The notes under the pieces: model-generated
Database searches by the model: none
Seen by the model: only the letters and a program-made list of their open reading frames with translations
Told to the model about the DNA's origin: nothing
Part shown: piece by piece, positions 13,013-22,649 of the stretch
Layout: each line of letters starts with the position of its first letter
How positions within the stretch are numbered: the first letter of the stretch is position 1
Translations under genes and position numbers: made by a program
Assembly: GCF_026151205.1 (NCBI RefSeq)
Contig: NC_087072.1
Coordinates: forward strand, 20,738,103-20,802,102
Length of the DNA: 64,000 bases
Source: Bolinopsis microptera
Taxonomy: Eukaryota; Ctenophora; Tentaculata; Lobata; Bolinopsidae
Direction: 5' to 3'

Positions 13013-16000
13013 ATGGCCTCGCCCTGGGGCAAACCAAGAAGGTGGGACTTAGGCTCTCAGAACTTAATTCATCGAGGAACAGGTATATTGTATAAAATGA
13101 TTTGCAAACTATAAACTTATAAAACACATTTCTTTTGCATTAGCTATCCTCGGTTTTTTGCGGCTAATTATTGCATAACTTATTTTACTAATTTGTTAAG
13201 GAATTTCATCATTCATCGGGAAGGGTTCTGGTTTACGGAACACTGAGATAAAGAAGATTCCCAGATATGGACCTGCTGACTGGAAGAAGTCTTCCTCTTC
13301 CTCGCCATCATCGTACGTGTTTTAACATCATTACAACTGCGATACAGTGATCATTAGCCACAATGTAATGATAGGTTTCAATTTGCTAGATTCTCAGCCT
13401 TCCATAAAAATGCATATCAATAATTATTTAGATCGAAATACATTTGTTTTCATTAGTTTTATATCAAAATAATTTTAGTGTAACTTTGGGTGGCTAAAAT
13501 GTAACGCTTGATTTTCGTAAATGATAATCAATTGAGTGTTCAAATACGATTGATTGAAATGGTGTAATTTTCAGGCACTATGGCACCCTGCCGCGGGTCA
13601 GCAGAAGAGCCTCTGTTATGGCACCTGGAACCAGGGCTATTCTTGCTCGTTCAAATAGTTCCAACAGTACAGACAACATCTCCAGATCCAAAAGTTTCGC
13701 TGCTAACTCTCACAGGGAATTACCAAGATCCAGCTCTACTACGTTAACTCCAGGCAGTGTTGAGAAGAGTCCAATGACATCTCAGGGTTCATTCAGGAAA
13801 AAAAGTATTAGGAAGTCATACAGTACGGCTACATTGCCAAGAAATGCGAGGTTATCTCGTAATGAACCAGCAAATTCTGCTGTTAGGTACACGGATTCCC
13901 GGGAGAAAAGATCAAATTCACTGAAACGATCTTCTTCCAATGACTTTTCTTTGCGATTATCACCAGTGTCCAGTAGATCTCCATCCAGAGAATCCAAACA
14001 TGAAATATCAAATGCTACAATAAGACGATCTATGGAGACCCGGGAAAAGCATCGAGATAGACCAGACAACGTCCTTCAGACCAGAAAAGGTCCTCCGATA
14101 TCCAAACGAAACATGAACGTTCGTGCAAATCAAGTTATAAGATCCAGCTCACAATCTGCAATATCAAAATCTGGGGGAAGAAAAGTGAGTCGCTCTAAAT
14201 CTATGGGAGTTATAAGTGGAAATCACGGACCTCACTCTCAGGGAAAAGATAAGACACAACTACATCGACTGAGTGATAGCGATAATGAAACACAGAACTC
14301 CTTACAGAACCACGGTCATCAGAGTCCAAATGGACGAAACAAATCAAAGTACTCTCTTCGGAGACAAAGTGAAAGCGACAGTTGTAGCGAACCTTCGGTA
14401 TTATTTACGAGACATGACTATCTGAGAAAATCTGCTAGAGGACGATTACAAGCTCAAGAAAATTCACGAAATCTGAAGAAATCTCCAGATATCAAAGTTG
14501 AACGGACTCGTGGGAAGGAAAATATAAAGAGTGTTGTACCATATCAGGAGAGAAACTCGCCCATGCGGAGGGGCAGGGAGCCAAATAATTTCCAGAACAT
14601 TAGTCACAGGTTAGTCTTACTTAGATGAGATTCTTATCTCAATATCAAATGACTTACGCAGTGATTATGTACTTGTAACTTGACATAGTTAAATTCTAAA
14701 TGTATTACGTATACACTATTAGTGTATAAGTTGAAGCTTGTTATCAAGTTCCATATCTCTAAGAAAACTTTAAAAATCAGGTACAAAATAGATAGTGAGG
14801 ATGGTGCTGATGATACCTTATTCGATTGTACACAGATCAGTTCCGAATCAGCTCTGATCAGTTCTGAATCAGAGTTTGAGGTCATGAGACCCGAAAAGAA
14901 TATTGTCATAACTGAGAAGCCCTCATTTCGGGAAATAAGGTATGGAGTATTTAAAAAGAATCAAGACTAATTCTCAGTGGTGTTGGTAATATTATCCATC
15001 ACCCTTACCTGCTTATAATACACTTTATAATACACATTACAATGCCCCGTAATATCGGGCCATAGCACCATTTTTAACCAGTTTTAAATTTTCAGGAATC
15101 GAATTAGGTCACGAGATCCTAGAGATATAAAATTTCCTCGAGCAAGATCAATAAGTCCGGGTCGAAGACATTGTCTAGTTCAACTTCACCAGATAACTTT
15201 CAACCTGGAGAGACCACCAACTTGCATGGAATTAGCGGACGTAAGTTACAATTATTCATTATGTTTTGATATCAGTAATATTCACCTTCAATACAATACA
15301 GTTTAGTTCTTATGCGGCTAACTTTCTAACCGATGTTTTTGCAGTTCTATAAAAATCCTGTGATGACTCCGAAGTTCAAAAATAAGCTAAAATCTTCAGT
15401 AAGTAACCTCGTAATAAAAATGGGTTCAGCTTCAATGCTTCAATAATTGGATCGGATACTTTCAGAGATTTGTTTATGTACTTTTTCACTGGGAGATGCG
15501 ATGATAGAATACATAATATGGCTAAAATAATGTTGTTAATTTCAGTGGCATTCTCCGAAGTTGAAAACGAACACAAAGAAAGGAAATCGTAAAAAAACAA
15601 GTAACAAATACTCATCTTCTGGTCGGCATCGTATTTCCTCATCAAGTGATGAAGCAAGCATGATATCCTTCAGGGAGTATGAAAGAAGGGTAACAACAAA
15701 TCGAACATCAGATTCAGATATGGAGTCAAATACGATCGGGATCAATCCTGGTTATCGTGCGAAATTGCCAAAAAAATGTATCTTTGCTTCAAAGTATCAA
15801 ACTAAGACAACTGTTTCTTCTGAATCTGGTTCACAAAATGATACTCAGTCCAATACAGAGTCAAAGTCATCACTTGGTGCTGATTCTATGGCTAAGATTC
15901 CAGAAATGGTTTATTGTGATGCTGATCTAGGAAATCGCAACGAATTTATTGAAGAAAACTCTGAGATACAAACGAAGGAAAGACCAGGGACTTCTAATAA

Positions 16001-17318
16001 TAAGCTACAAACGAACATAGATGCACCAGAACCTTTTAAAGGTGGCCTTAATGAGGAGGAAGTGATTGCTGAGCTACAATTTATTATTGAGCAGGAAGAG
16101 ATTGATCTAGAAAACACTACATCATCAATCAGTATGAGCTCTATAAAAGAGGAGCCCTTAGACCTCAAACAATTTGAGTCTCACGAGAAATTGTTGTCTG
16201 ATAAAGATCTGAACAGTGAAATCAAACTTCTTACTAATTCTTTAAGTGAGGATTCAGACCCACTAAAGATTGACGATGATGCTCTATTCTCGCGAACAAA
16301 ATCGTTTAGTTTCATGTCTTCCACTCGTCAAGAAGACGAAAGTGTTGAGCATGCTGTAGATAAGGTATGTCTTTCATCAGAAAAAGAAACAAACGAATCT
16401 TGTGGAGTAGCTGTTGTTGACAAATTTTCGGGATTTTCCCGCGAATTAATAAAAGAGAAGCCTCATGTTGGTATCAAAACAAAAAACATTCCCTCAAAGT
16501 CTGAAAAAGTTAAATTCGAATCGACTGTGTTGAATTCTGAGGGGAACAAACTTTCTAAAAATAACAATTCTGTCTTTGCTACTACCGATACAGCTAAGAA
16601 CCCAGCGTTCGTAGAAGAATTGGAACTTCCAAAACATGGTCCACTTCTGGAGTCAGAGAAAGTTGTATCTGAGTCAGATGTAATTAACTCTGAGGAAAAA
16701 GAGATTTTTGAAAACAACAGTTCTATTTCAACTTCTTCCGACAAAACTGACAGTTCAATGAACGAAGAAGAAACCCCAGAACCTGTTCGAACGTTCACAC
16801 CGCGACCTAGATCACCTCTTGGTTTCATCAGGCCAATCAGAACCAGCTTCTCTGCAAACACCCTTGCCTACCTTCAAAATAAAAAAGTAAATATAACCTC
16901 TCCAACCGATGGACTTAATGCAAAGATAGGAGCCATATTCGAGAGGTCAAGGCCCTTTGATTTTTTTAGTTACGTCACAGATTCAGAAACATCCCCAACA
17001 GATTCAGAAGCCGACGTGAGTAACACTGTGCAACCAAGCACAAACATATCTCCACTTTATGATGGCCCTAACATATTTACCTTAACTAATTTGTCTACGG
17101 ATAATGTGTTAGAACCTCAAGACTCACTAGTTGACTCACCTGAGGTAGTGGATACCTCTGGGCTGCTCCCGGATCAGAGGCCATATTACAAGACTGTTGT
17201 GATAGACCCTCTGTCACCTGATACTTCTGCTACTGGATCCTCCTCTGAGGACACCTCGAACTCGTCTCAATCAGAGAGTTTCACTGTTTCGAATACCAGT
17301 GAGTCATTTCATCAGTGA
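13013..17318 (+). CDS. Ser/Arg-rich, probably disordered protein, complete, 1,115 aa
   Basis: Seven exons: 13013-13082, 13201-13312, 13575-14609, 14781-14939, 15096-15240, 15345-15398 and 15546-17318. All introns are GT-AG with matching phases, and the joined frame is 3,348 nt. I do not recognise the family. Residues 1-60 are the least repetitive part (MASPWGKPRRWDLGSQNLIH, then GISSFIGKGSGLRN and IKKIPRYGPADWKK) and look like a conserved module. Residues about 60-400 are basic and rich in RSxS, SRSKS and TLPR-type motifs (YGTLPR, TATLPR), candidate kinase or 14-3-3 sites. A second ordered patch, CLVQLHQITFNLERPPTCME, lies on exon 5. The last exon encodes about 590 residues of acidic Ser/Glu/Asp-rich sequence with no domain seen. 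There is no signal peptide or transmembrane segment, so it is likely cytoplasmic or nuclear. A scaffold or cytoskeletal role is only a guess. Confidence 0.85.
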
Positions 17319-17765
17319 ATTATTTCTGTTTTTAGTAAAAGAATTGTGATCTAGCCTTATCAATCCTTCAATCTGTATTTACGTTTGGTATGTGATGTTT
17401 AATTACTGTTTTTTGAAAAATGAATATCTAGAACAGCATTTATGCTGTGGTGATAACCACCGTGGTATTAATTTTGTAAATGAAATGTTGAAACCTACGA
17501 TGACTATAACTATCAGTTTGATTAAAATTTAACTTTAATATATACAATTTAACAGTTGTTCTTTGTTGATATCTGGGTTAAAGGAAAATTTAGGATAAAT
17601 GCTTATATAACCGTACCCCGGTTTATCGTACCTCGTGTCTATATATTGTAGTTTTATATCACGCGACGCGTGTTTTATTTTATGCAACCCGCATTTCACA
17701 AACTTGCCGATTTGACATATTTGATGAACCAGCTTAACCGTTTGGCTGCATATTTCCGAGGAGGG

Positions 17766-18986
17766 TTACATAGAGATCACTCCTAGTTCCTGAATGTCTA
17801 TATACTTCTCCGGGAGCCGTCTGGATAGTGACTGTGTAAACTGAAATGGAACCCAGTTTATATCGTTACTAAGTTAAGGTCATGTTGTCGATAATTCCCT
17901 TGTAAAAGTGAGATTTGGAGATGTGACTTTACCGACTAAGTCGTCCACTCTATTACTATAGTCGACACATGTTGCGAAACTTCGATCTAGCAGTCACGAT
18001 CTGAGGATTGAGAAAGGTCGCTACATGCACTGGAGATCGCTACAACACAGCACTGAAAACATGTCGCTTTTGCTGCTCCTCAGACACCGTCGTCATGCGG
18101 TTCTTCGAAGAACTACCATTCTTTGAAACACCTATCCTTGAAACCGAGGACCACGTCATAAATGAATGCCCCAGCTACAACTCCATCCGGTCCAACCTCT
18201 CAGACAACCTTAAAAGCCTCATAATGCTCAAAGAATATGTAGCCATCATGAACTCATTCCATGCAACAGAATTTGGAAAGTACCTCACAGAATCCTTTCA
18301 CCTTCGACATCCTCCTGAAAAGAAGTCCTAGTAATTACCTCCCGTCTCCTACTCATCGTCATTAACTCATCTCCATGACTTTTTTACTCGTATTTTAATT
18401 ATTATATTCGATTTTTCTTTCGTGAAATTGTAACGCGGTTAATTTTTAAGAATTTATTTTTATAGCATTCTCTCAATCCAGCAGCTTTGAGTATGGATAG
18501 ATTGTTACCCCAATGATTTCTGATGTCATTTTATTGAATGATGATGCAGACAACTCATTAATTAAAAAGTACTTACAGTATCAATACGAGGATAAGGGTC
18601 ACACTCTGCGGCCTCGTCTGACCCGTCTAATGTAAAGTTGACACCACATCTCCAATCATCTCTCCATTTCTTATCTCTTCCAGCTGCTGGTCTCCCTAAG
18701 GTGCCGCCCTCCCGCATAGCGGGGGTAGCGGGGGTGGCGGTCGTTTCGCCACTGAGTCCTGGCAATTGCAAATAATCAATTTGTTAATGTATATTCGCGC
18801 TCACCGTACTGATTTTTGATCATTTTTGTGAATTTGAACTGCAATTTTTATTTTTATTTATTTTATTTTTATTTATTTGGCTGAATTGCAAAACAAAACT
18901 AAAAACTAAATATAATGCTTACCGGAGACTGCGAAATTTCCAAAAAGAAGATTTCCAAGTATGATGAGTATTATTGACCGGACCAT
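17766..18986 (-). CDS. Small secreted protein with a WRDDWRCG Cys module
   Basis: Exon 1 (18923-18986) encodes a signal peptide, MVRSIILIILGNLLFGNFAV, ending in phase 1 at a GTAAGC donor. Exon 2 (18577-18758) starts in phase 1 after a clean AG and reads a low-complexity ATPATPAMREGG stretch, then DKKWRDDWRCG and DEAAECDPYPRIDT, ending in phase 0 at GTAAGT. The 'KWRDD.RCG...DG..AECDP' layout resembles the first half of a Cys-rich module that I recall from secreted cnidarian and lancelet proteins. The expected second half (CCS..GWCG) was not found. A phase-0 terminal exon at 17766-17840, with AATAAA on the reverse strand at 17674-17679, is possible but weak. A LINE remnant fills the intron, so the gene could be broken. 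Exons 1-2 are fairly safe; the 3' end is not. Confidence 0.5.
17953..18331 (+). pseudogene. LINE reverse transcriptase, C-terminal Cys/His remnant, frameshifted
   Basis: One frame reads KLRSSSHDLRIEKGRYMHW around 17,965-18,025. Another then reads RYNTALKTCRFC, ETEDHVINECPSYNSIRSNL and stops at 18,331. The order 'LR.SSH.L.IE.GRY', 'R.C.FC', 'E.HV..ECP.Y..IR' is the standard C-terminus of jockey/CR1-like LINE polyproteins. The frame changes next to GRY, so this copy is dead. It lies between the exons of the reverse-strand gene at 17.8-19.0 kb. Confidence 0.75.
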
Positions 18987-19011
18987 TTATTCAACTAATT
19001 TCCATTTATAA

Positions 19012-19157
19012 TTTCAAATTTGATAGTTGGGAACGAAGTGAGACTCTCCACTCAGTGTTTAGTTTGTTTTAAACAGTAAGTGCAGACTCTCACTTCGTCC
19101 CCAACTATATCAAATTATATGATCGACCCACTCATAAGAGCGAAAAGAGATTACTAT
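19012..19157. mobile_element. Short hairpin element, copy 1, with 16-bp target duplication
   Basis: A hairpin (TTGGGAACGAAGTGAGA with TCTCACTTCGTCCCCAA) is followed by a tail containing GATCGACCCACTCA and AGAGCGAAAA. TAATTTCCATTTATAA (18996-19011) and TAATTTCAATTTATAA (19158-19173) flank it with one mismatch. Copy 2 at 21,681 has the same hairpin and tail but a different flanking duplication. It sits about 10 bp upstream of the start codon at 18,986 (-). Confidence 0.65.
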
Positions 19158-19540
19158 TAATTTCAATTTATAACTATTTAATCTAAAAGACGTTTCACTC
19201 AATCCAACTTCAGCATTCAATAAACTAGTTTGGAACAGAGGTCATTGTGTTAGTTTATGGCAAATCGAGGAAAAATGCCTAGACTGGGACTCGTTATATG
19301 TCTTTAAAAAAAGAAAAAAAAGCGATTAGAAAAGTAAAATCGAATAAAGAGTCGTTCACATATTATTACGCAATCAATTTTGGACAATTTTTAACCGCCA
19401 CCCTCCGTAATCAGATTTACACATAGCTATCGTGTCAAATTACACTAGCGGAATAATTTGGAAACCCCCCTGATCCCCTCGGCTGATTACTGCTATTTTG
19501 TACACTTCGCAAGGAATGTGACAAACAATATGAATAATTT

Positions 19541-19930
19541 ATAGAGGTCCTTATCACCATAATTTCAATATTTAAGAATTGGATCAGTTTGGCATCTGGT
19601 ATTCAATTGACAATGACTAAATTACCGATTCTAGTTCTTTGTCAATAAAAATTAAAATGAGCAACGCATTTGGCAAACGAAGAGGTTGTCTTTACCGTGA
19701 TTAGCTGAATTGAGTAGGCCAGAGAAACGACTCACAAGAATTATAATAATAGAGGTCCTTACTACCATAATTTCAATGTCAAGGATCAATTGGCCCAGCT
19801 TGGCAACTGACAATGGCTAGATTGCCTAGTTGTCGTGTCAATTAGTTCTTTGTCAATAAAATGAGCACCGTATTTGGCAGACGAAGAGGCAATCTCTACC
19901 GCTACGGTAATTAGCTGAATTGAGTGGGAC
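19541..19930. repeat. Diverged tandem duplication of about 200 bp
   Basis: 19,541-19,720 and 19,749-19,930 share ATAGAGGTCCTTA, CATAATTTCAAT, TTAGTTCTTTGTCAATAAAA and TTAGCTGAATTGAGT in the same order, with many substitutions. No coding potential. It lies upstream of the receptor gene at 20,356. Confidence 0.65.
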
Positions 19931-20355
19931 CTGATCATGATAATAGTGGTCTACTTTACAGGTCTGATCCGTCAAATCTGAAGTAGGCCGGATGACGTTG
20001 TGTTTTGTGACTCGTCTGATCAAAGACGTTATTGAAAGTGTTACGGAAACTCGAATGTATGAAATGATGTACTTAGTACATGGTACAGCTTCTGAGCTTC
20101 AGCAGATCACTCGACCAACTGCAATATGCCGCATCACAATTCACAGCTAACAGTGATAGGTATGCAAAAATATGTGAAACCTGAGCTTCAATTACAATTC
20201 TGAGTATTGGTCATAGTTCCCACGTGACCTTCCACTAGGAATATTTTGTCTTTTGCCTAATATATAATGCCTTAGGTTATATAAATGTTCTCAAGACATT
20301 ATGATAGCTTAGTTTACTTTACTCTTTCCTATTTTTGTTTGTGAAGCTATCAGGA

Positions 20356-21396
20356 ATGTTTTTCGCAGCTCAACCACTCATCACCGACATTGTTAACTCT
20401 ACCGGTCACTCTACCCTGGAGACCTCGACCAACATATTTCTTCAGTACTTCCTTCCAACAATAACCGCCATAAACATCCCTCTGAGTCTAACCAACCTCT
20501 TCGTCTTCCTCAAGACTGGCTTCCTCAATTCTCCCTCCGCCCTCATCTACTTCAACATTGTCATCGTGGACCTATTGAACGCTGCAGTCGGTATAAAGAT
20601 CTCGGTAAACTTGTGGAACGACACGGATCATCGTTCCGTTGAATTTTGGGGGAAGAATGGGCATGAGTTTGGGAGATATGTTAACAACTTCACCTTTGAC
20701 GCAAACATTGTGCTGGTTTTTGGTCTTTGTCTGATGACGATCTTGTGGATTGAGCTGTCTGCTCTGCATGTGCTAAGGAAACTCAAGTTAGTTTCCCGGG
20801 TGATTGTGACCTTGGCTTATTTCTACGGAGGACTTTCTGTTCTCTACAGGTACCTTCTTGGAAAACATTCAGAACCTAGGCGGCTTTTTCAAGCTACTGG
20901 GGTCGAAGCTAAGGACATATTTGAGTGTTTATTGATCTTTTCAATTCTTTGCCTGTCCATTTACTCCCAAGCTAGAATCTGGCTAAACAAATATAAGATT
21001 AACTTCCCAATATTCTTAGCTGCAAGTAGAGCCTGCCTCATTATCACATTAAACGTGGTAATTTCTTACTCTTATTTTGTTGTGACAGTTGCCACGAGAG
21101 TGTACTTCGAGGGTCCCTGGAATAATACATTCACATGCCCTGGAAGTGGAGATGAGATCGGAGAAGACAGAGAAGATGAACATTGGACTTTTACTAACCT
21201 CCTTCTTTGTGATGAACTGTATCTCAGCACTACATTCATGTGTTTGCAGTGCACTGTAAACAGCTGCATTCTTCTCTTTCAGAGAAACACCAGGACTTTT
21301 TTGAGGTTGAAAGTTAAAACGTTCGTGATGGATGTGAAGATATTTTGGGGGGAGTTTCGTGGTGAAGATCCGGAGTATGAGTATCTGTGGACATAG
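20356..21396 (+). CDS. Seven-transmembrane receptor, intronless, 346 aa
   Basis: A single open frame from ATG 20356 to TAG 21396; an upstream in-frame TTG at 20335 is not needed. There are about seven hydrophobic segments: residues 28-52, 62-82, 115-139, 147-167, 187-210, 218-242 and 278-304. An N-glycosylation site (NST, residue 14) lies in a short N-terminus before TM1. TM2 has an Asp in IVIVDLLNA, as in class A receptors, and TM7 has NSCILLF followed by a basic patch. The DRY motif after TM3 is replaced by ELSALHV, and the CWxP and NPxxY motifs are not recognisable. It is therefore best called a divergent rhodopsin-like orphan receptor acting at the plasma membrane; the ligand is unknown. 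TATATAATG and TTATATAAATG about 75-100 bp upstream could supply a TATA element. A run of 23 G lies 8 bp after the stop. Confidence 0.8.
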   Translation: MFFAAQPLITDIVNSTGHSTLETSTNIFLQYFLPTITAINIPLSLTNLFVFLKTGFLNSPSALIYFNIVIVDLLNAAVGIKISVNLWNDTDHRSVEFWGKNGHEFGRYVNNFTFDANIVLVFGLCLMTILWIELSALHVLRKLKLVSRVIVTLAYFYGGLSVLYRYLLGKHSEPRRLFQATGVEAKDIFECLLIFSILCLSIYSQARIWLNKYKINFPIFLAASRACLIITLNVVISYSYFVVTVATRVYFEGPWNNTFTCPGSGDEIGEDREDEHWTFTNLLLCDELYLSTTFMCLQCTVNSCILLFQRNTRTFLRLKVKTFVMDVKIFWGEFRGEDPEYEYLWT

Positions 21397-21404
21397 ATAA
21401 ACAC

Positions 21405-21427
21405 GGGGGGGGGGGGGGGGGGGGGGG
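21405..21427. repeat. Poly-G tract (about 23 G)
   Basis: Uninterrupted G run on the + strand in the presumed 3' UTR of the receptor gene. One of four runs of 20 or more G in this window. Confidence 0.85.
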
Positions 21428-21680
21428 TTACAAACCATAGATAAAGTTCGTGCAAACCATTTCAGTTCGTGACACAAGTTTCTTACATTGTATGACTGTA
21501 TGTACTATTTATAAATATATTTGGTAACGGAATGGTTTTTTTTTGAAGATTGAGTTTGATTAATTTTGATGATATGACATTATTTTTTGTGTAAAATATA
21601 TTTGATTTCTGTAAAAATTGATATCATTTTCAACTTATCACTTTCAACTTCTTCAAATTTTTGTCAACTCTACAGTATTA

Positions 21681-21779
21681 TATAATTGATATTTTGGGAC
21701 AAAGTGAGAGACTCTCACTTTGTCCCAAAACGTCAATTATATGATCGACCCACTCAAAAGAGCGAAAACAAATGATAAT
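21681..21779. mobile_element. Short hairpin element, copy 2, with 11-bp target duplication
   Basis: Same layout as 19,012-19,157: hairpin TTTTGGGACAAAGTGAGAG with its complement, then ATTATATGATCGACCCACTC and AGAGCGAAAA. CTACAGTATTA flanks it on both sides (21670-21680 and 21780-21790). Duplications of 11-16 bp suit retroposition better than cut-and-paste transposition. Confidence 0.65.
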
Positions 21780-22649
21780 CTACAGTATTACGATAAAAAT
21801 AAAACACGATTAAATTAATAAATGCATTAAATGCTGCAAAAGAAAAGAAAGGGAAAAAAGCAATTATAAATAGAACTTATACATTATAAAAGCCAGAAGT
21901 CCGAGAAAGTTTGCTATAAATTCTCCTTTTACTAAATACCCGTCGATTAAATAAACCCTGTCCATTATCAATTACCATTAATATTTTAGTATACTCGATA
22001 ATCAATTGTGTGGTATTGATTATCAATATTAAAAATGTGACCATTCCTATAGACCTGTATTTGGGTTTGGTGTAAGTATAGTTCAGTTGTTGATGGTAAA
22101 TTCCTGCTAACAGGGAAACGGTGTAAATTTAAGTGATCACCGCAATTGATGATTCAGGCGATCTGTGTCACAGTTACAGAAGATAACGGTAAGTTAATAT
22201 GAACCAAGTCATCAACCTAATAAATGGATAGCCCGTATGTGTGATATGCACACATCTGACATCACACATACGGGTATAAGTTGGTATATTGTCCCTGTAA
22301 TTACCTGTGGACCGATATCTGAGTTAATGAGTTAATGAGTGACAATGATTTATATCTGTATTATAAACATAAAACGTTGTAATCATTGTAATCATTGTCA
22401 TCATATTGCAGTTATTTTGATCATTGCAATCATATAACATTGACAACAGCTGAACAGCCATGCATTATATAAAGATACAAAATATATGAGTTGGTTATGA
22501 TAAAGAATGTTAGGTATTTAGAGTGTGTGTTTAGAGACCTGGAAGGAATGAGAGTGTGATCTGTAACAAACGTTGTGTAATAATAACCATCTCCATGTGT
22601 ACTTTTTGTAAAACACATCTCAGACGCATAAGCCATTGAGCCGTCAAAC

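Noticed and set aside
22430-22636. Alternative last exon of the kringle gene encoding a transmembrane tail
   Set aside because: The phase-1 acceptor at 22561-22562 would work and gives a hydrophobic stretch, but the segment has polar residues and no polyadenylation signal follows; kept only as an alternative.
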